Part shown: positions 12,065 to 23,900 of the stretch, piece after piece
Position numbering within the stretch: the stretch's first letter is position 1
How the letters are laid out: every line of letters begins with the position of its first letter
From: Neoechinorhynchus agilis
Taxonomy: Eukaryota > Acanthocephala
Direction of reading: 5' to 3'
Length of the DNA stretch: 64,000 nucleotides
Assembly (NCBI GenBank): GCA_051530055.1
Contig: CM121341.1
Location: 8,990,001-9,054,000, forward strand
Position numbers and translations under genes: made by a program
Notes under the pieces: model-generated
The model's database searches: none
What the model was told of the DNA's origin: nothing
What the model saw: only the letters and a program-made list of their open reading frames with translations

Positions 12065-12259
12065 ATGAGATTAAGAGCCGTCAAAAAAAGAGAATGTAAC
12101 CGGCCAACCAGACTTCAAAAGATACTAAAGAGGCGCTGGAGTATGCTCCAGGTAGAAGATTCGAATGATTTCATCGAGAGTTTTAATTGGACAGGATTGC
12201 CGTACGCTCTAAAATATCCATTCCATTTTCACCCCGCTTCGAAATTCTTCCAAATATAA
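12065..12259 (+). CDS. possible small basic protein upstream of APC2 (weak)
   Basis: A 64-codon frame with ATG at 12,065, about 20 nt after an acceptor-like TTTTTAG. The N-terminus is very basic (KKRE, RPTR, KRRW). No family is recognised. It could be a short gene, a 5' piece of APC2 or chance. The short gap to APC2 would suit a polycistron, but nothing proves it. Confidence 0.25.
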   Translation: MRLRAVKKRECNRPTRLQKILKRRWSMLQVEDSNDFIESFNWTGLPYALKYPFHFHPASKFFQI

Positions 12260-12308
12260 TTGTTATTTTTTTTCGTAAATTCCGTAGATGAACGGTTAAA
12301 AGCCATCA

Positions 12309-14928
12309 ATGTTGTGTCCCGATTCTGAGATTCCTACTCTTGATATCAACAATTTAACGTTCGATTTGATGGACTTTAGGCGGCTGTCGGATTTGGAGAC
12401 GGCACTAAAGGTCGAAGTTAAAGAGCATTGTCCACTCGGTAGCTTCGATGATGCCGTTGCTCTTTTCGACTCCGTCAATCTGTTCATGGATAAAGTCCCG
12501 GAGGATAATATCCATTGGATTAGATGTCTGTCTATTCCACTGATTGAAGAACTTCTTGAACCCATTAAAGATCAGATTAGGCCCCTTCTTGAAGAATGTT
12601 TAAAAACAATCGAATCAGGAGTGCCGTTAACGAATCGGATTCGATTGACGCGCCGATTCGTTGAAATGTGTTTCCGGTTAAAAATGTTCGATCGGCTTGT
12701 TGAACCAGTCATTACGGACATTAGTAATGCTTATGTCATCGATTCTATTGATCGCTGTGATCCAAAAGAAGATACCAAGCGCGTTTTCCTCCTTAGCGTC
12801 TAAAAGAGGACAAAGTGCTCGATAAAGTACTCGAAGCAGCTGAACAATGGGTAAATAGACAATTTAAGAAATTTCTGTTCATAATTGTTCCATCTACACC
12901 TCAAGCTAGACAACAAGCCAGTCAAATCTCGGCAGGACTTCTTCTTTCAATAAAACGAGCATTCGTACATCGTCGATGTGAATCCATTTTCAATCTAATA
13001 AGAGACTATCCTGCGACGGGCGGAAGCATTCGGGAGTTATGCAGGGCCTTGCGGTCGAGCTGCATGACTCTTCCCAATGATTTTGTAGAGAAACTTATCT
13101 CGGCCATTCATACTCGCCTTCTTATTCGAGGAATTCCAACTGAAGATATTTTGCAATTCTTCGTGTCAGCCGTTAAAATACTCGGAATGGTAGATAGCAG
13201 TGGCAGTGTCCGAGACAAGGTCTGTAAAACGAGTGCATTTGTATACACGAGAAAATGAAAGGTTAAAATCAAAGATTTTGTTATAGAACATTGAAAATCG
13301 ATTTAGACAGACGTTCTAGAGGAGAGCGGGAAAAAAATCCATTTTTAATAATCATCGACAGAGAAAATCCTTCGGGTTAGTCAAAGTATACTTTTTTGGT
13401 GAAAATAATCAACCGGTAATAGCGCATTTGATTTATTGGACAAGCAATGACTGATGAGGCGAGGTTACTTTGTTCGAAATATTTCCCCAATAAATCAAAT
13501 ATGTGATGAATGGTTGATTATTTTCACCAAAATTATAAATTTTAAAAATCCATTCCTCAAATTCAACAACAATATTGTTTTTATCGTAGGCATTTTGAAC
13601 GTTGTTAAGTTTAAAAAAATTATGATCTCTTAGCCATTATTTTTAACAAAAAATTTCTATTTCCGTCTACAATTGTGCCAGATAATGTAATCAAGACTTA
13701 TTTGAAAAAACAAGGGGATACTGTAAAGGCAATAATATCTTCAATGACATCCGAGGAAGGAATGGATATGTGGGCAAGGGATCCAAATGACGAACAAAGT
13801 CTCCGTGAGTGGGAAGATTGGCTTCCAGAACCACTTGAAGCTTACCAACTTCCTCTTCATTACTCGAGAAAGACGGATATGCTCACTATTTTAGTCGGAA
13901 TTTATGACTCGCCGTCTGCCTTCGTAGCCGAGTATCAAAGAGTTCTCAGCTCGCGAATTTTGAGTCGTTCGCCGGAATTGGAATCACTTCGTTGCCAAGA
14001 AGAGCGATATATTCGCATTTTGGGTCAGAAATTCGGAGAACAAGAAGTCCATGACTGCAAGATTATGATGAGTGATATTGGACGATCGGTCGCTTTTAAC
14101 ATAAGAGACCTTAGAATGCCTATCGATGTCGACGAGGAAAAAATACAGCAGCGATTTTTAAATTCGTTTTGTTTCTATTAATTTTCGCTGCTCATAAAGG
14201 CACAGGCGCTGATTTTCTCTTTCAAATACTGGCCGGAGGTTATTTTGCGAGAGGCTATCATTTTGCCAGAAATTTTTGTTCAATTTTTTCTAATGGTTCG
14301 TGAACGGTTTAAGGCGTCAAATCCTGACCAGACTCTGGACTTCTTTCATGATCACGAAATAGTCGATATTGAGTTGGAATTCGAGAACTCAAAAACCGTT
14401 GAGCTAACGGTTACGTTACTCGAAGCTCTCGTTCTGATGAAGTTTCAAGAAACTACTCATTGGTTCGCTAGTAAATTAGCCGAAGCTTTGCATATTTCAG
14501 CCGCTTGTATTCGACAGATAATGGCATTTTGGCTTAAGACTGGTTTGTTCTTTGAAGGCGGTCGTGGCGACTATTTACTAGTTGAAGATGACTTTAAAGA
14601 TTCTCCGGAAATCCATCGGACGTGTTTTGAAGCTTACCTTGAACCTAAAATTGAGCTGGATGACGGTGAAGACGTAGCAATCAAACGAAGAACCAAGTAC
14701 GCCAAACTATGTTGGCACTATGTAACTACGGTGCTTCGTTACAGTGAGGGAGTTGGAATTGAACGACTGTTCTCCATTATAAAAACTCATGCAATGCAAT
14801 TCAGTAAAGACATCCATCTCCACGATATTCGAGGAATAATTGATGAGAAACTGGCCACTGGTGAACTCGTCTGCGTCGACAATGTCTATAAACTCAGTAG
14901 CCAAACTCTGGGGGATGCAAGGAGATGA
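12309..14928 (+). CDS. ANAPC2: anaphase-promoting complex subunit 2 (cullin-like)
   Basis: APC2 is the cullin-homology scaffold of the APC/C ubiquitin ligase, pairing with the RING subunit APC11. Four coding blocks are seen: 12309 to about 12,750; about 12,797-13,222; about 13,660 to about 14,130; and about 14,200-14,928. The total is about 690 residues against about 820 in human. The cullin core is clear in block 3 (NVIKTYLKKQGDTV, EDWLPEPLEA, MLTILVGIYDSPSAFVAEYQ, the LSSRIL block) and in YWPEVILREAIILPEIF of block 4. The C-terminal winged-helix domain that binds E2 follows (VTLLEALVLMKFQ, IRQIMAFWLKTGLF, final YKLSSQTLGDARR). Intron 2 is about 440 bp, roughly eight times the usual size here, because it hosts a foldback element. 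The ATG is 22 nt after an acceptor-like CCGTAG. Confidence 0.88.
13390..13533. mobile_element. foldback (MITE-like) element inside an APC2 intron
   Basis: Inverted arms of about 50 bp (13390-13440 and 13486-13533) begin CTTTTTTGGTGAAAATAATC. The element accounts for the unusual length of this intron. Its left half is repeated at 44,669-44,739, immediately before the 110-bp minisatellite. Confidence 0.7.
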
Positions 14929-15614
14929 TGAGTTTTAGTGTTGAAGAGAAAAATGGGTCGCTTGCCAATGTTCAGTAAAATATTAAGCGTATCGTCTTCG
15001 ATATGTGAACGAATCAATTGCTAACTGATATTGATGACTAAGCGAGATCCCAAGTCATTGATAATCAATATTATCGATCCATTTCCAAGTTAACTATTGC
15101 GGCTTTACGTTAGAACGAATTTTTGCCTTTTGAAGGGAAACTGTAACTTTTAGTCTCTCAATGTGTTCATAATTTAGTAAATTCTGCTAAAATCTTCACT
15201 TTTTATCTTTTGATTCGATTAATGTTTATAGCGATCATTTTGGTGGCATAATGATTACTGAGGAGAAATGGTGTGCAATTATGACGGGTTTGAATGGTCT
15301 TGATGACCACCGCTAGAACTTGGGCGAGAACGGACTATCTGACTTCTCAAAATGAAGGATAAATCTTCGGCCAGATGAAGTTTCATCAGTTCGATCGCGG
15401 CGCCCCCGTGCTTTTACTAGTGAAGTAGTTGACCATTTTTGTTGTGGATTCAATTGAAGCACGAAGGAAAGATTTTTGGAGAAATCGTGTTGTCTTCGAG
15501 TCTCGGACTCATTTGTTTTTATTTATAATTGAAGTTCGAGTTTTCGGAAACGCTATGCTGAATGATCTATAGAAAAAAATTGATAATATTTAGAATAATC
15601 TTCATTTCATTTTT
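14929..15614. other. intergenic spacer
   Basis: 3' flank of APC2 followed by sequence without a recognisable gene. Its right part may be decayed 5' sequence of the LINE that becomes readable at 15,615, but I cannot show this. Confidence 0.35.
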
Positions 15615-17045
15615 ATGCTGCTTCGCCCTACTCAGTTAGGCCGCTATACACCTTGTGGCGCAGAGGCGATTGTTCATTCACTTCGCAAGTTCATCATCGG
15701 AAACTCAAAGCCGTGCGAGATCTTGAAATGCGATTTTGAGAATGCATTCAACACAGTTCACCGAGTAGATTTGCTCGAAATAGTTAGAGATCACACACCA
15801 GAAGCATTTCGCTATTTCGTTAATGCTTAATGGGACGTCAACTCCCTTGTTGTTCAATAAACACGTTTTGTGGTCAAAAAGAGGAGCTCAACAAAGAAGC
15901 TCTTTTGGGCCCGATAACCTTCTCATTAGCAGTCAATCCCGTCGCGCACTCTCTCCAGTCCAGCTTTAACGGCTGGTACCTGGACAATGGCACGCTCGGA
16001 GGTAACCCCTCTGTAGTACTGCGCGATTTGGAGACGCTCGTGAAGCCGAGGGCGAAAATTGACATTGAATTGAATGCTGCGAAATGCGAGATTTTAGTGA
16101 TGAACGCGGAAGATGAGGCGCCCAGGCAAACTGTCGTGAAAGATTTTCAGAACCTGCCTCCCGGGATAGAAGTGACCACTCTAGACCTGTTGAGTCTTCT
16201 AAGAAGTTGCATTTTTGGTTCTAATGCTGAAGTAGAGATTGCCAATCTTCAACCGCAACTTTGGGTACTGTGTGAACGAGTTGATGAATTATCTTCACAC
16301 GAGGCTTTGTTCCTGATAAAGAACACCCTCTTCATTCCAAAACCGATGTATAAACTCCGCACAGCACCTATTTTATACATAAGGATAAGCTGGAAAAATT
16401 AGACGAGAAGGTGAAAGCCTCTCTCGGGGAATTTTAAATACTCAGCTGTCGGACGAAGCTTGGCGTCAAGCGTCCTTGCCTGTGTCGTCCGGCGGTTATG
16501 GTATCCGAAAAGCAGCCGATATTTCTCAGCTTATTTGGGATCGTTTGAAACAATCCGCAAAATAATTAATTCCGTTATTGGCGAGAATTACACTTTGGAT
16601 GAAGATTTCGTAGAGGCGCTTAATCTTTGGTGACAGTAAGGATTGCAGTGTCCCTGAGACTTGGGGTACCGATGTGTACGTCCCTTTGCAGAACCATCGG
16701 GACGTCATGGTCTCGTCTGTCGGCGACACGTCGAACCCTGAATACTGTGAATGTGCCCAACATCCTAAAGCCGAGCAATCCTTGCCGAATCGATGGCCGT
16801 CGTAGACCGGACAATGTCATAGTATTCCCGTGGCGAAAGGAGGCAAATACCTTTTCTGGGACGCTACGTTCATGTACACGATCACAGCAAGCAACATAAA
16901 ATTCGCTACCATTAAACCAGGGGAGCAGCAACCGCCGCTGAGGAACGCAAAAAGACAAAATACAGGGACCCCTTTGGCGTCGAGACACTTGGGTCGTTTG
17001 GTAGGAATTGTCCAAGAGATTGAGACGAATCACATTCTATTCTTC
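15615..17045 (+). mobile_element. degraded LINE with C-terminal restriction-like endonuclease
   Basis: A non-LTR retrotransposon copy broken in several frames. At 15,615 the reverse-transcriptase part reads QLGRYTPCGAEAIVHSLRKF and then LKCDFENAFNTVHR, the conserved DF-NAFN box. A thumb-like region extends to about 16,440. From 16,740 the endonuclease end reads NILKPSNPCRIDGRR, PDN-IVFPWRK and FWDATFMYT, the PD..D/E-x-K type nuclease signature of early-branching LINE groups (CRE/R2/NeSL/Utopia-like). The FGVETLGSFG block follows near 16,975. Internal deletions and frameshifts make it inactive. Relatives are at 5,183, 23,295 and 29,752-32,310. Confidence 0.75.
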
Positions 17046-17242
17046 ATAATCCGATCAATGATTTTATCGACAGTAAGATCGCATTGTGCATTTACTTGCT
17101 TAAAAACACCTTTATTCTTCGCAAATCTGTAAGGATCTATAAGAAATTGAAACTACTGATACTCTAAAACACACAAAGGGAGTTCACAAGACAACGTCTA
17201 TCGCGTCAGAGTTCCACAAATAATAACACGTTTATCAATTGA

Positions 17243-20200
17243 TAAAATTTACAAGTTTTGGAAGGTGATGTTCTGTGTAGCCGCTGTTTTCCTCACGCTG
17301 GCAGCATTGCCTCGTTGTACTGCGAGGGAGATGTTTTGTTTAAGGAATGCTGTAGCACGCGGGTCCCTTTTCATCGCCATCGAACTCTTGGCTATATCTG
17401 AAACCAGCTGAAGTGCGGATTCTCCGAGCCCGACCGTTTCGATCCCGAAAGGCACAAAATGGAAGCTCTCCCTCAGCTCAGCGTATTTTGCCGCTCTCGA
17501 TGCTCCGCTGCGGTCGCTACAGCACCGGAGCCAGGTGAAGGTCATCTCCATCGCTATTGGTAAAGTTCGTCTATGTTTATTTTTAGTGATTGAGAAAAAA
17601 GAGACTAATTTTATTAATTTTTATTAAAATTTACAAGTTTTGGAAGGTGATGTTCTGTGTAGCCGCTGTTTTCCTCACGCTGGCAGCATTGCCTCGTTGT
17701 ACTGCGAGGGAGATGTTTTGTTTAAGGATTGCTGTAGCACGCGGGTCCCTTTTCATCGCCATCGAACTCTTGGCTATATCTGAAACCAGCTGAAGTGCGG
17801 ATTCTCCGAGGGCCCGACCGTTTCGATCCCGAAAGCACAAAATGGAAGCTCTCCCTCAGCTCAGCGTATTTTGCCGCTCTCCGATGCTCCGCTGCGGTCG
17901 CTACAGCACCGGAGCCAGGTGAAGGTCATCTCCATCGCTATTGGTAAAGTTCGCCTATGTTTATTTTTAGTGATTGAGAAAAAAGAGACTAATTTTATTA
18001 ATTTTTATTAAAATTTACAAGTTTTGGAAGGTGATGTTCTGTGTAGCCGCTGTTTTCCTCACGCTGGCAGCATTGCCTCGTTGTACTGCGAGGGAGATGT
18101 TTTGTTTAAGGAATGCTGTAGCACGCGGGTCCCTTTTCATCGCCATCGAACTCTTGGCTATATCTGAAACCAGCTGAAGTGCGGATTCTCCGAGGGCCCC
18201 GACCGTTTCGATCCCGAAAGGCACAAAATGGAAGCTCTCCCTCAGCTCAGCGTATTTTGCCGCTCTCCGATGCTCCGCTGCGGTCGCTACAGCACCGGAG
18301 CCAGGTGAAGGTCATCTCCATCGCTATTGGTAAAGTTCGCCTATGTTTATTTTTAGTGATTGAGAAAAAAGAGACTAATTTTATTAATTTTTATTAAAAT
18401 TTACAAGTTTTGGAAGGTGATGTTCTGTGTAGCCGCTGTTTTCCTCACGCTGGCAGCATTGCCTCGTTGTACTGCGAGGGAGATGTTTTGTTTAAGGAAT
18501 GCTGTAGCACGCGGGTCCCTTTTCATCGCCATCGAACTCTTGGCTATATCTGAAACCAGCTGAGTGCGGATTCTCCGAGGGCCCGACCGTTTCGATCCCG
18601 AAAGGCACAAAATGGAAGCTCTCCCTCAGCTCAGCGTATTTTGCCGCTCTCCGATGCTCCGCTGCGGTCGCTACAGCACCGGAGCCAGGTGAAGGTCATC
18701 TCCATCGCTATTGGTAAAGTTCGCCTATGTTTATTTTTAGTGATTGAGAAAAAAGAGACAAATTTTTATCAAAATTTACAAGTTTTGGAAGGTGATGTTC
18801 TGTGTAGCCGCTGTTTTCCTCACGCTGGCAGCATTGCCTCGTTGTACTGCGAGGGAGATGTTTTGTTTAAGGAATGCTGTAGCACGCGGGTCCCTTTTCA
18901 TCGCCATCGAACTCTTGGCTATATCTGAAACCAGCTGAAGTGCGGATTCTCCGAGGGCCCGACCGTTTCGATCCCGAAAGGCACAAAATGGAAGCTCTCC
19001 CTCAGCTCAGCGTATTTTGCCGCTCTCCGATGCTCCGCTGCGGTCGCTACAGCACCGGAGCCAGGTGAAGGTCATCTCCATCGCTATTGGTAAAGTTCGT
19101 CTATGTTTATTTTTAGTGATTGAGAAAAAAGAGACTAATTTTATTAATTTTTATTAAAATTTACAAGTTTTGGAAGGTGATGTTCTGTGTAGCCGCTGTT
19201 TTCCTCACGCTGGCAGCATTGCCTCGTTGTACTGCGAGGGAGATGTTTTGTTTAAGGATTGCTGTCGCACGCGGGTCCCTTTTCATCGCCATCGAACTCT
19301 TGGCTATATCTGAAACCAGCTGAAGTGCGGATTCTCCGAGGGCCCGACCGTTTCGATCCCGAAAGGCACAAAATGGAAGCTCTCCCTCAGCTCAGCGTAT
19401 TTTGCCGCTCTCCGATGCTCCGCTGCGGTCGCTACAGCACCGGAGCCAGGTGAAGGTCATCTCCATCGCTATTGGTAAAGTTCGTCTATGTTTATTTTTA
19501 GTGATTGAGAAAAAAGAGACTAATTTTATTAATTTTTATTAAAATTTACAAGTTTTGGAAGGTGATGTTCTGTGTAGCCGCTGTTTTCCTCACGCTGGCA
19601 GCATTGCCTCGTTGTACTGCGAGGGAGATGTTTTGTTTAAGGATTGCTGTAGCACGCGGGTCCCTTTTCATCGCCATCGAACTCTTGGCTATATCTGAAA
19701 CCAGCTGAAGTGCGGATTCTCCGAGGGCCCCGACCGTTTCGATCCCGAAAGGCACAAAATGGAAGCTCTCCCTCAGCTCAGCGTATTTTGCCGCTCTCCG
19801 ATGCTCCGCTGCGGTCGCTACAGCACCGGAGCCAGGTGAAGGTCATCTCCATCGCTATTGGTAAAGTTCGTCTATGTTTATTTTTAGTGATTGAGAAAAA
19901 AGAGACTAATTTTATTAATTTTTATTAAAATTTACAAGTTTTGGAAGGTGATGTTCTGTGTAGCCGCTGTTTTCCTCACGCTGGCAGCATTCCCTCGTTG
20001 TACTGCGAGGGAGATGTTTTGTTTAAGGAATGCTGTAGCACGCGGGTCCCTTTTCATCGCCATCGAACTCTTGGCTATATCTGAAACCAGCTGGTGCGGA
20101 TTCTCCGAGGGCCCGACCGTTTCGATCCCGAAAGGCACAAAATGGAAGCTCTCCCTCAGCTCAGCGTATTTTGCCGCTCTCCGATGCTCCGCTGCGGTCG

Positions 20201-21088
20201 CTACAGCACCGGAGCCAGGTGAAGGTCATCTCCATCGCTATTGGTAAAGTTCGTCTATGTTTATTTTTAGTGATTGAGAAAAAAGAGACTAATTTTATTA
20301 ATTTTTATTAAAATTTACAAGTTTTGGAAGGTGATGTTCTGTGTAGCCGCTGTTTTCCTCACGCTGGCAGCATTGCCTCGTTGTACTGCGAGGGAGATGT
20401 TTTGTTTAAGGATAGATGTCGCACGCGGGTCCCTTTTCATCGCCATCGAACTCTTGGCTATATCTGAAACCAGCTGAAGTGCGGATTCTCCGAGGGCCCC
20501 GACCGTTTCGATCCCGAAAGGCACAAAATGGAAGCTCTCCCTCAGCTCAGCGTATTTTGCCGCTCTCCGATGCTCCGCTGCGGTCGCTACAGCACCGGAG
20601 CCAGGTGAAGGTCATCTCCATCGCTATTGGTAAAGTTCGCCTATGTTTATTTTTAGTGATTGAGAAAAAAGAGACTAATTTTATTAATTTTTATTAAAAT
20701 TTACAAGTTTTGGAAGGTGATGTTCTGTGTAGCCGCTGTTTTCCTCACGCTGGCAGCATTGCCTCGTTGTACTGCGAGGGAGATGTTTTGTTTAAGGAAT
20801 GCTGTAGCACGCGGGTCCCTTTTCATCGCCATCGAACTCTTGGCTATATCTGAAACCAGCTGAAGTGCGGATTCTCCGAGGGCCCCGACCGTTTCGATCC
20901 CGAAAGGCACAAAATGGAAGCTCTCCCTCAGCTCAGCGTATTTTGCCGCTCTCCGATGCTCCGCTGCGGTCGCTACAGCACCGGAGCCAGGTGAAGGTCA
21001 TCTCCATCGCTATTGGTAAAGTTCGCCTATGTTTATTTATAGTGATTGAGAAAAAAGAGACTAATTTTATTAATTTTTTTAAAATTTA
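17243..21088. repeat. 386-bp chimeric satellite array (about 10 units)
   Basis: Tandem units start with AGGTGAAGGTCATCTCC at 17533, 17917, 18303, 18687, 19063, 19448, 19834, 20217, 20603 and 20989. Periods are 376-386 bp, with truncated units at both ends. Each unit is 68 bp of the DHX8-like S1-domain coding sequence (reads VKVISIAIGKVRLCL) joined to about 318 bp of the 3' end of the restriction-endonuclease LINE in antisense (minus strand reads FGIETVGALGESA and ISLAVQRGNAASVRKTAAT). The arrangement is identical to the single-copy junction at 29,685-30,070. Units differ mainly at a small hypervariable site (GAATGCTGTAG, GATTGCTGTAG, GATTGCTGTCG or GATAGATGTCG). The repeated short frames on both strands are by-products of the repeat, not genes. 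Confidence 0.93.
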
Positions 21089-21742
21089 AATGACAGTAAA
21101 CGAATAGTTTTTTAGATCAATAAATCATTTTTGGCTCTATTGGTTTCCATTTTCGTCAACAATCCCTACAATTCCCACACGGAAGAATGTACAAAAAAGC
21201 ATAGATTTTGGTCGTAATTCGTTTTTTTTTGAGGGAATTCTTTTATTGTGTCCTATTTTTTTAGAAAAGAAAATTGTAGAGTTCGCAAACCGAAATCGGA
21301 CAATACATGCTTTTGTTTTCCACTAATTATTCATGTTGTTGTTTTAAGAAAAAAAAAGTTTGTTTATGTGTCGGAAGAATGGATTTATCGAGTCCAAGAT
21401 TGTTTTCAGACTTGTAAATAGGCTCAAGAACAAAATTCCATCTTCCGACCCATGAACAAACATGAACAATTCAATGCTTAAACAAGTAAAATGTTTTCAA
21501 TCTACACTCAATTCGTGTTCAAAAATGACGTGGCATAAAACGTGATTATCACGAATACGGAAGAATCGTTGTTGTTGGGTGCTTGAATTGTAAACGCTTT
21601 CGGGTTATTGCGTTTGCTTTAACGACTCGGTGTTTTGATTTGGGATTTAGCCATCATTTTCGGGGGTTTGATATTGGGGTGATGGATTTTTGCGGCCTTT
21701 TGGTCCGCCTGACCAGTTTTCCTTTGATTTTTCTAGAGATCG
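21089..21742. other. intergenic and 5' region of the export adaptor
   Basis: AT-rich spacer between the satellite and the next gene. It contains a foldback element (21,359-21,460). The last 30 bp hold a pyrimidine-rich TTTTTCTAG acceptor-like site just before the ATG at 21,743. Confidence 0.4.
21359..21460. mobile_element. short foldback element
   Basis: Arms of about 24 bp begin TTTGTTTATGTGTCGGAAGA and return as TCTTCCGACCCATGAACAAA. The element is about 102 bp long and non-coding. It lies between the satellite and the export-adaptor gene. Confidence 0.6.
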
Positions 21743-22591
21743 ATGTATCGGCAAAGTCAATCATCCCAGCAATACCGAAGAGATGTTTGGTACCGGTCGT
21801 CTCCTCTGGAGCGTATAAACCGACGTGGGTGGACGGACGAACGGCGAACATTTGATAACCGTAACCAAGAAACCACTGGAAACCGCATTCAGTTCGGTCA
21901 ACGCCGCAATAATGAGCGTGAATACCAAAGACGCCCAATTCGTTCATTCAATCCGAGAGCAACCAGTGGAAGACGTTTCGCCAATTTCAATCAACCAATA
22001 CGATTCAACAACAGTCGAAACCGACTCGATGATCCTGCAATGCCAAATGATAGACGCTTCGCCAGTGTTAATACTCACAATGAACCTGTTTTCGTTGATT
22101 CCAAACTCGATATGGGATTGGATGACATTATAGCTCAAAATAGAAATCGCGATCGTTATCGACGAAGACCATTCAAGGCTAATCGGCAATTCGAACGGAG
22201 ATTTCAACCTCATCGTAAAGGACCTTCTGGATGGATGCGTAGACTTGATCGAAGTGCTTCGAATGCTCGTTATTTTCAAAGAACGTATCGCCCTGGAGAT
22301 GGTAGACGCAACTTTCAACGGAACCGTTTACCCATGGTACAACGTAACGTTCGCAATCCTAACCTACGAAACCCTCAAGGGGATTTGGATTTTGAGTATA
22401 CTCGTTTCCGTAGAAGATATGACATTCGCCCTAATCCGAATGACCGATTCGCAGCGCGAACTGCCTTATTGCGGGCAAGGCAACGGTTCATCATGCAACA
22501 AAGACGAAGAGCACAAGAACAGTCGATTCGTCGCGGTCCTTGGAATCCGCGGGATATTGGCGGTCCGTATAACCGTCGTCGTCGTCTTTAG
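21743..22591 (+). CDS. mRNA-export adaptor with UAP56-binding motif (UIF/ALYREF-like)
   Basis: Single-exon protein of 282 residues, rich in Arg and Asn throughout. At about residues 119-134 it has KLDMGLDDIIAQNR, a close match to the UAP56-binding motif (MDMSLDDIIK type) of export adaptors such as ALYREF, UIF/FYTTD1 and LUZP4. These factors bind RNA through Arg-rich segments and hand it from the helicase UAP56 to NXF1 in the nucleus. No RRM domain is present, so the layout is closer to UIF than to ALYREF. The tail ends in an Arg cluster (YNRRRRL). The start ATG follows TTTTTCTAG by 6 nt. Function is inferred from the motif and composition; the rest of the sequence is too biased to align by eye. 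Confidence 0.7.
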   Translation: MYRQSQSSQQYRRDVWYRSSPLERINRRGWTDERRTFDNRNQETTGNRIQFGQRRNNEREYQRRPIRSFNPRATSGRRFANFNQPIRFNNSRNRLDDPAMPNDRRFASVNTHNEPVFVDSKLDMGLDDIIAQNRNRDRYRRRPFKANRQFERRFQPHRKGPSGWMRRLDRSASNARYFQRTYRPGDGRRNFQRNRLPMVQRNVRNPNLRNPQGDLDFEYTRFRRRYDIRPNPNDRFAARTALLRARQRFIMQQRRRAQEQSIRRGPWNPRDIGGPYNRRRRL

Positions 22592-23294
22592 AACGCGCAA
22601 GCGAGCCAGCATGGATTTCGTCCATACGCACAACACGAAAAACCCCCCGTCGTGCCACCATGCTGCTACATGAAGCTGGCAGCACTGTTGCCAGATTATT
22701 AGCGAACTTGTTCTTGAGGCTCAAATAAACGAAGACGTTTTATTGATATGTCCTCCATATCTGATGAATAACCGAAGGATCAATCATGCCCAATCGTATC
22801 CGATTATGGGCCTGGACGGCTTATAGGCCACCGAAAAAAACACATACACACACGTTTAATGCTCACGGCTGACGTTGCCTTCTTTGGAATCCGACACGAG
22901 ACGATACCTGATGATTATAGTTTCCATAAGAGGAACAATACTTACGTCAAAAAAGGTAAGGCACCTCGGTGAAATTAATACTCGCCTTTTTAGTTGATGG
23001 CCATTTATACTGAATTGTAGTTAGTAGTATTTCACGAATAATGCTCATTGTTGAACGTGCCTGATTGAATCAATTTTTCTGTTCTTGAGAATGCGTTAGA
23101 TGACACCGTCTACTGATCACACACACACACTAAACCAAAATGAGTCTTCAATTTCTGCAAAATCGCAAATAAATCGCATGTAAGTGCATATCTTTGGTCG
23201 TTGAGATTCTGTACATATTAAAACGGAAGTCAGTTTTGCCTTTTAATGAGCTCACCGATGCGTTGTTCCCTTAGATTTCTTTAATTGTGAACGC
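22592..23294. other. intergenic with short CA tracts
   Basis: 3' flank of the export adaptor. Short CA dinucleotide tracts occur near 22,848 and 23,119. I recognise no gene. Confidence 0.4.
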
Positions 23295-23900
23295 CCATTT
23301 TATCGTCGAGCCATTACAAATCCATACTCCCCGCCGAAGTAAACGCAATGCTCTTAGGCCCAATATCGTAGAACCGAGCAATCTTTGCCGGCTCAATGGC
23401 CTAGACCGAACGGTATCACTGGAACGCTTAATCGATTGATGTTATCCAATTTAGTCTATTCTTATAAAATTAGTGGATTCGCTCCCAGCCAATAACATAC
23501 AATTCGTCGCTGTTAAATCGGCGAGAGCCGCAACCGCTGATTAGAATTGCAAAAGGACCTCAGTGGAAATCATTATTTCGTTTCCTTTGGCGTCGAGACT
23601 CGGGTCGTTTTTTTTACCGTGGCGCAAGACCTGGTCATTCAATTGTCCAAGAGATTGAGACGAATCACTGGCGATCCGAGGGCAGGATAGTTCTTGCAAA
23701 ACATAAAATTGTTTTCAGATTTGTGATAACTGCCATAGTTCTTGAGTTATTCGTTTTTCGATTTTTCGACAAACAACCATGCATATCGATATCAAAACAT
23801 CGATCAATTTCAAATCAAATTGCCTTATCTGGATTAAATTTTAAAGCTGCTGTCACCCGCATGTTTACCTATTGGATTCCAAAAAAGTTACCTGAATTTA
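23295..23900. repeat. 606-bp segmental duplication, copy 2
   Basis: Partner of 5,183-5,788 at a constant offset of 18,112 bp with no visible gaps. It carries the same LINE endonuclease scrap and AT-rich tail. Flanking sequences on both sides differ between the copies, so the edges are sharp. Confidence 0.85.

Noticed and set aside
17249-20910. Recurring 67-72-codon frames on both strands that look like a multigene family
   Set aside because: They repeat with the 386-bp satellite unit. The minus-strand frames are the LINE 3' end and the plus-strand frames are its antisense. None has its own start context or flanking exon.
17243-21088. CRISPR-like repeat array
   Set aside because: Units are long and contiguous with no unique spacers, and all neighbouring genes are eukaryotic.
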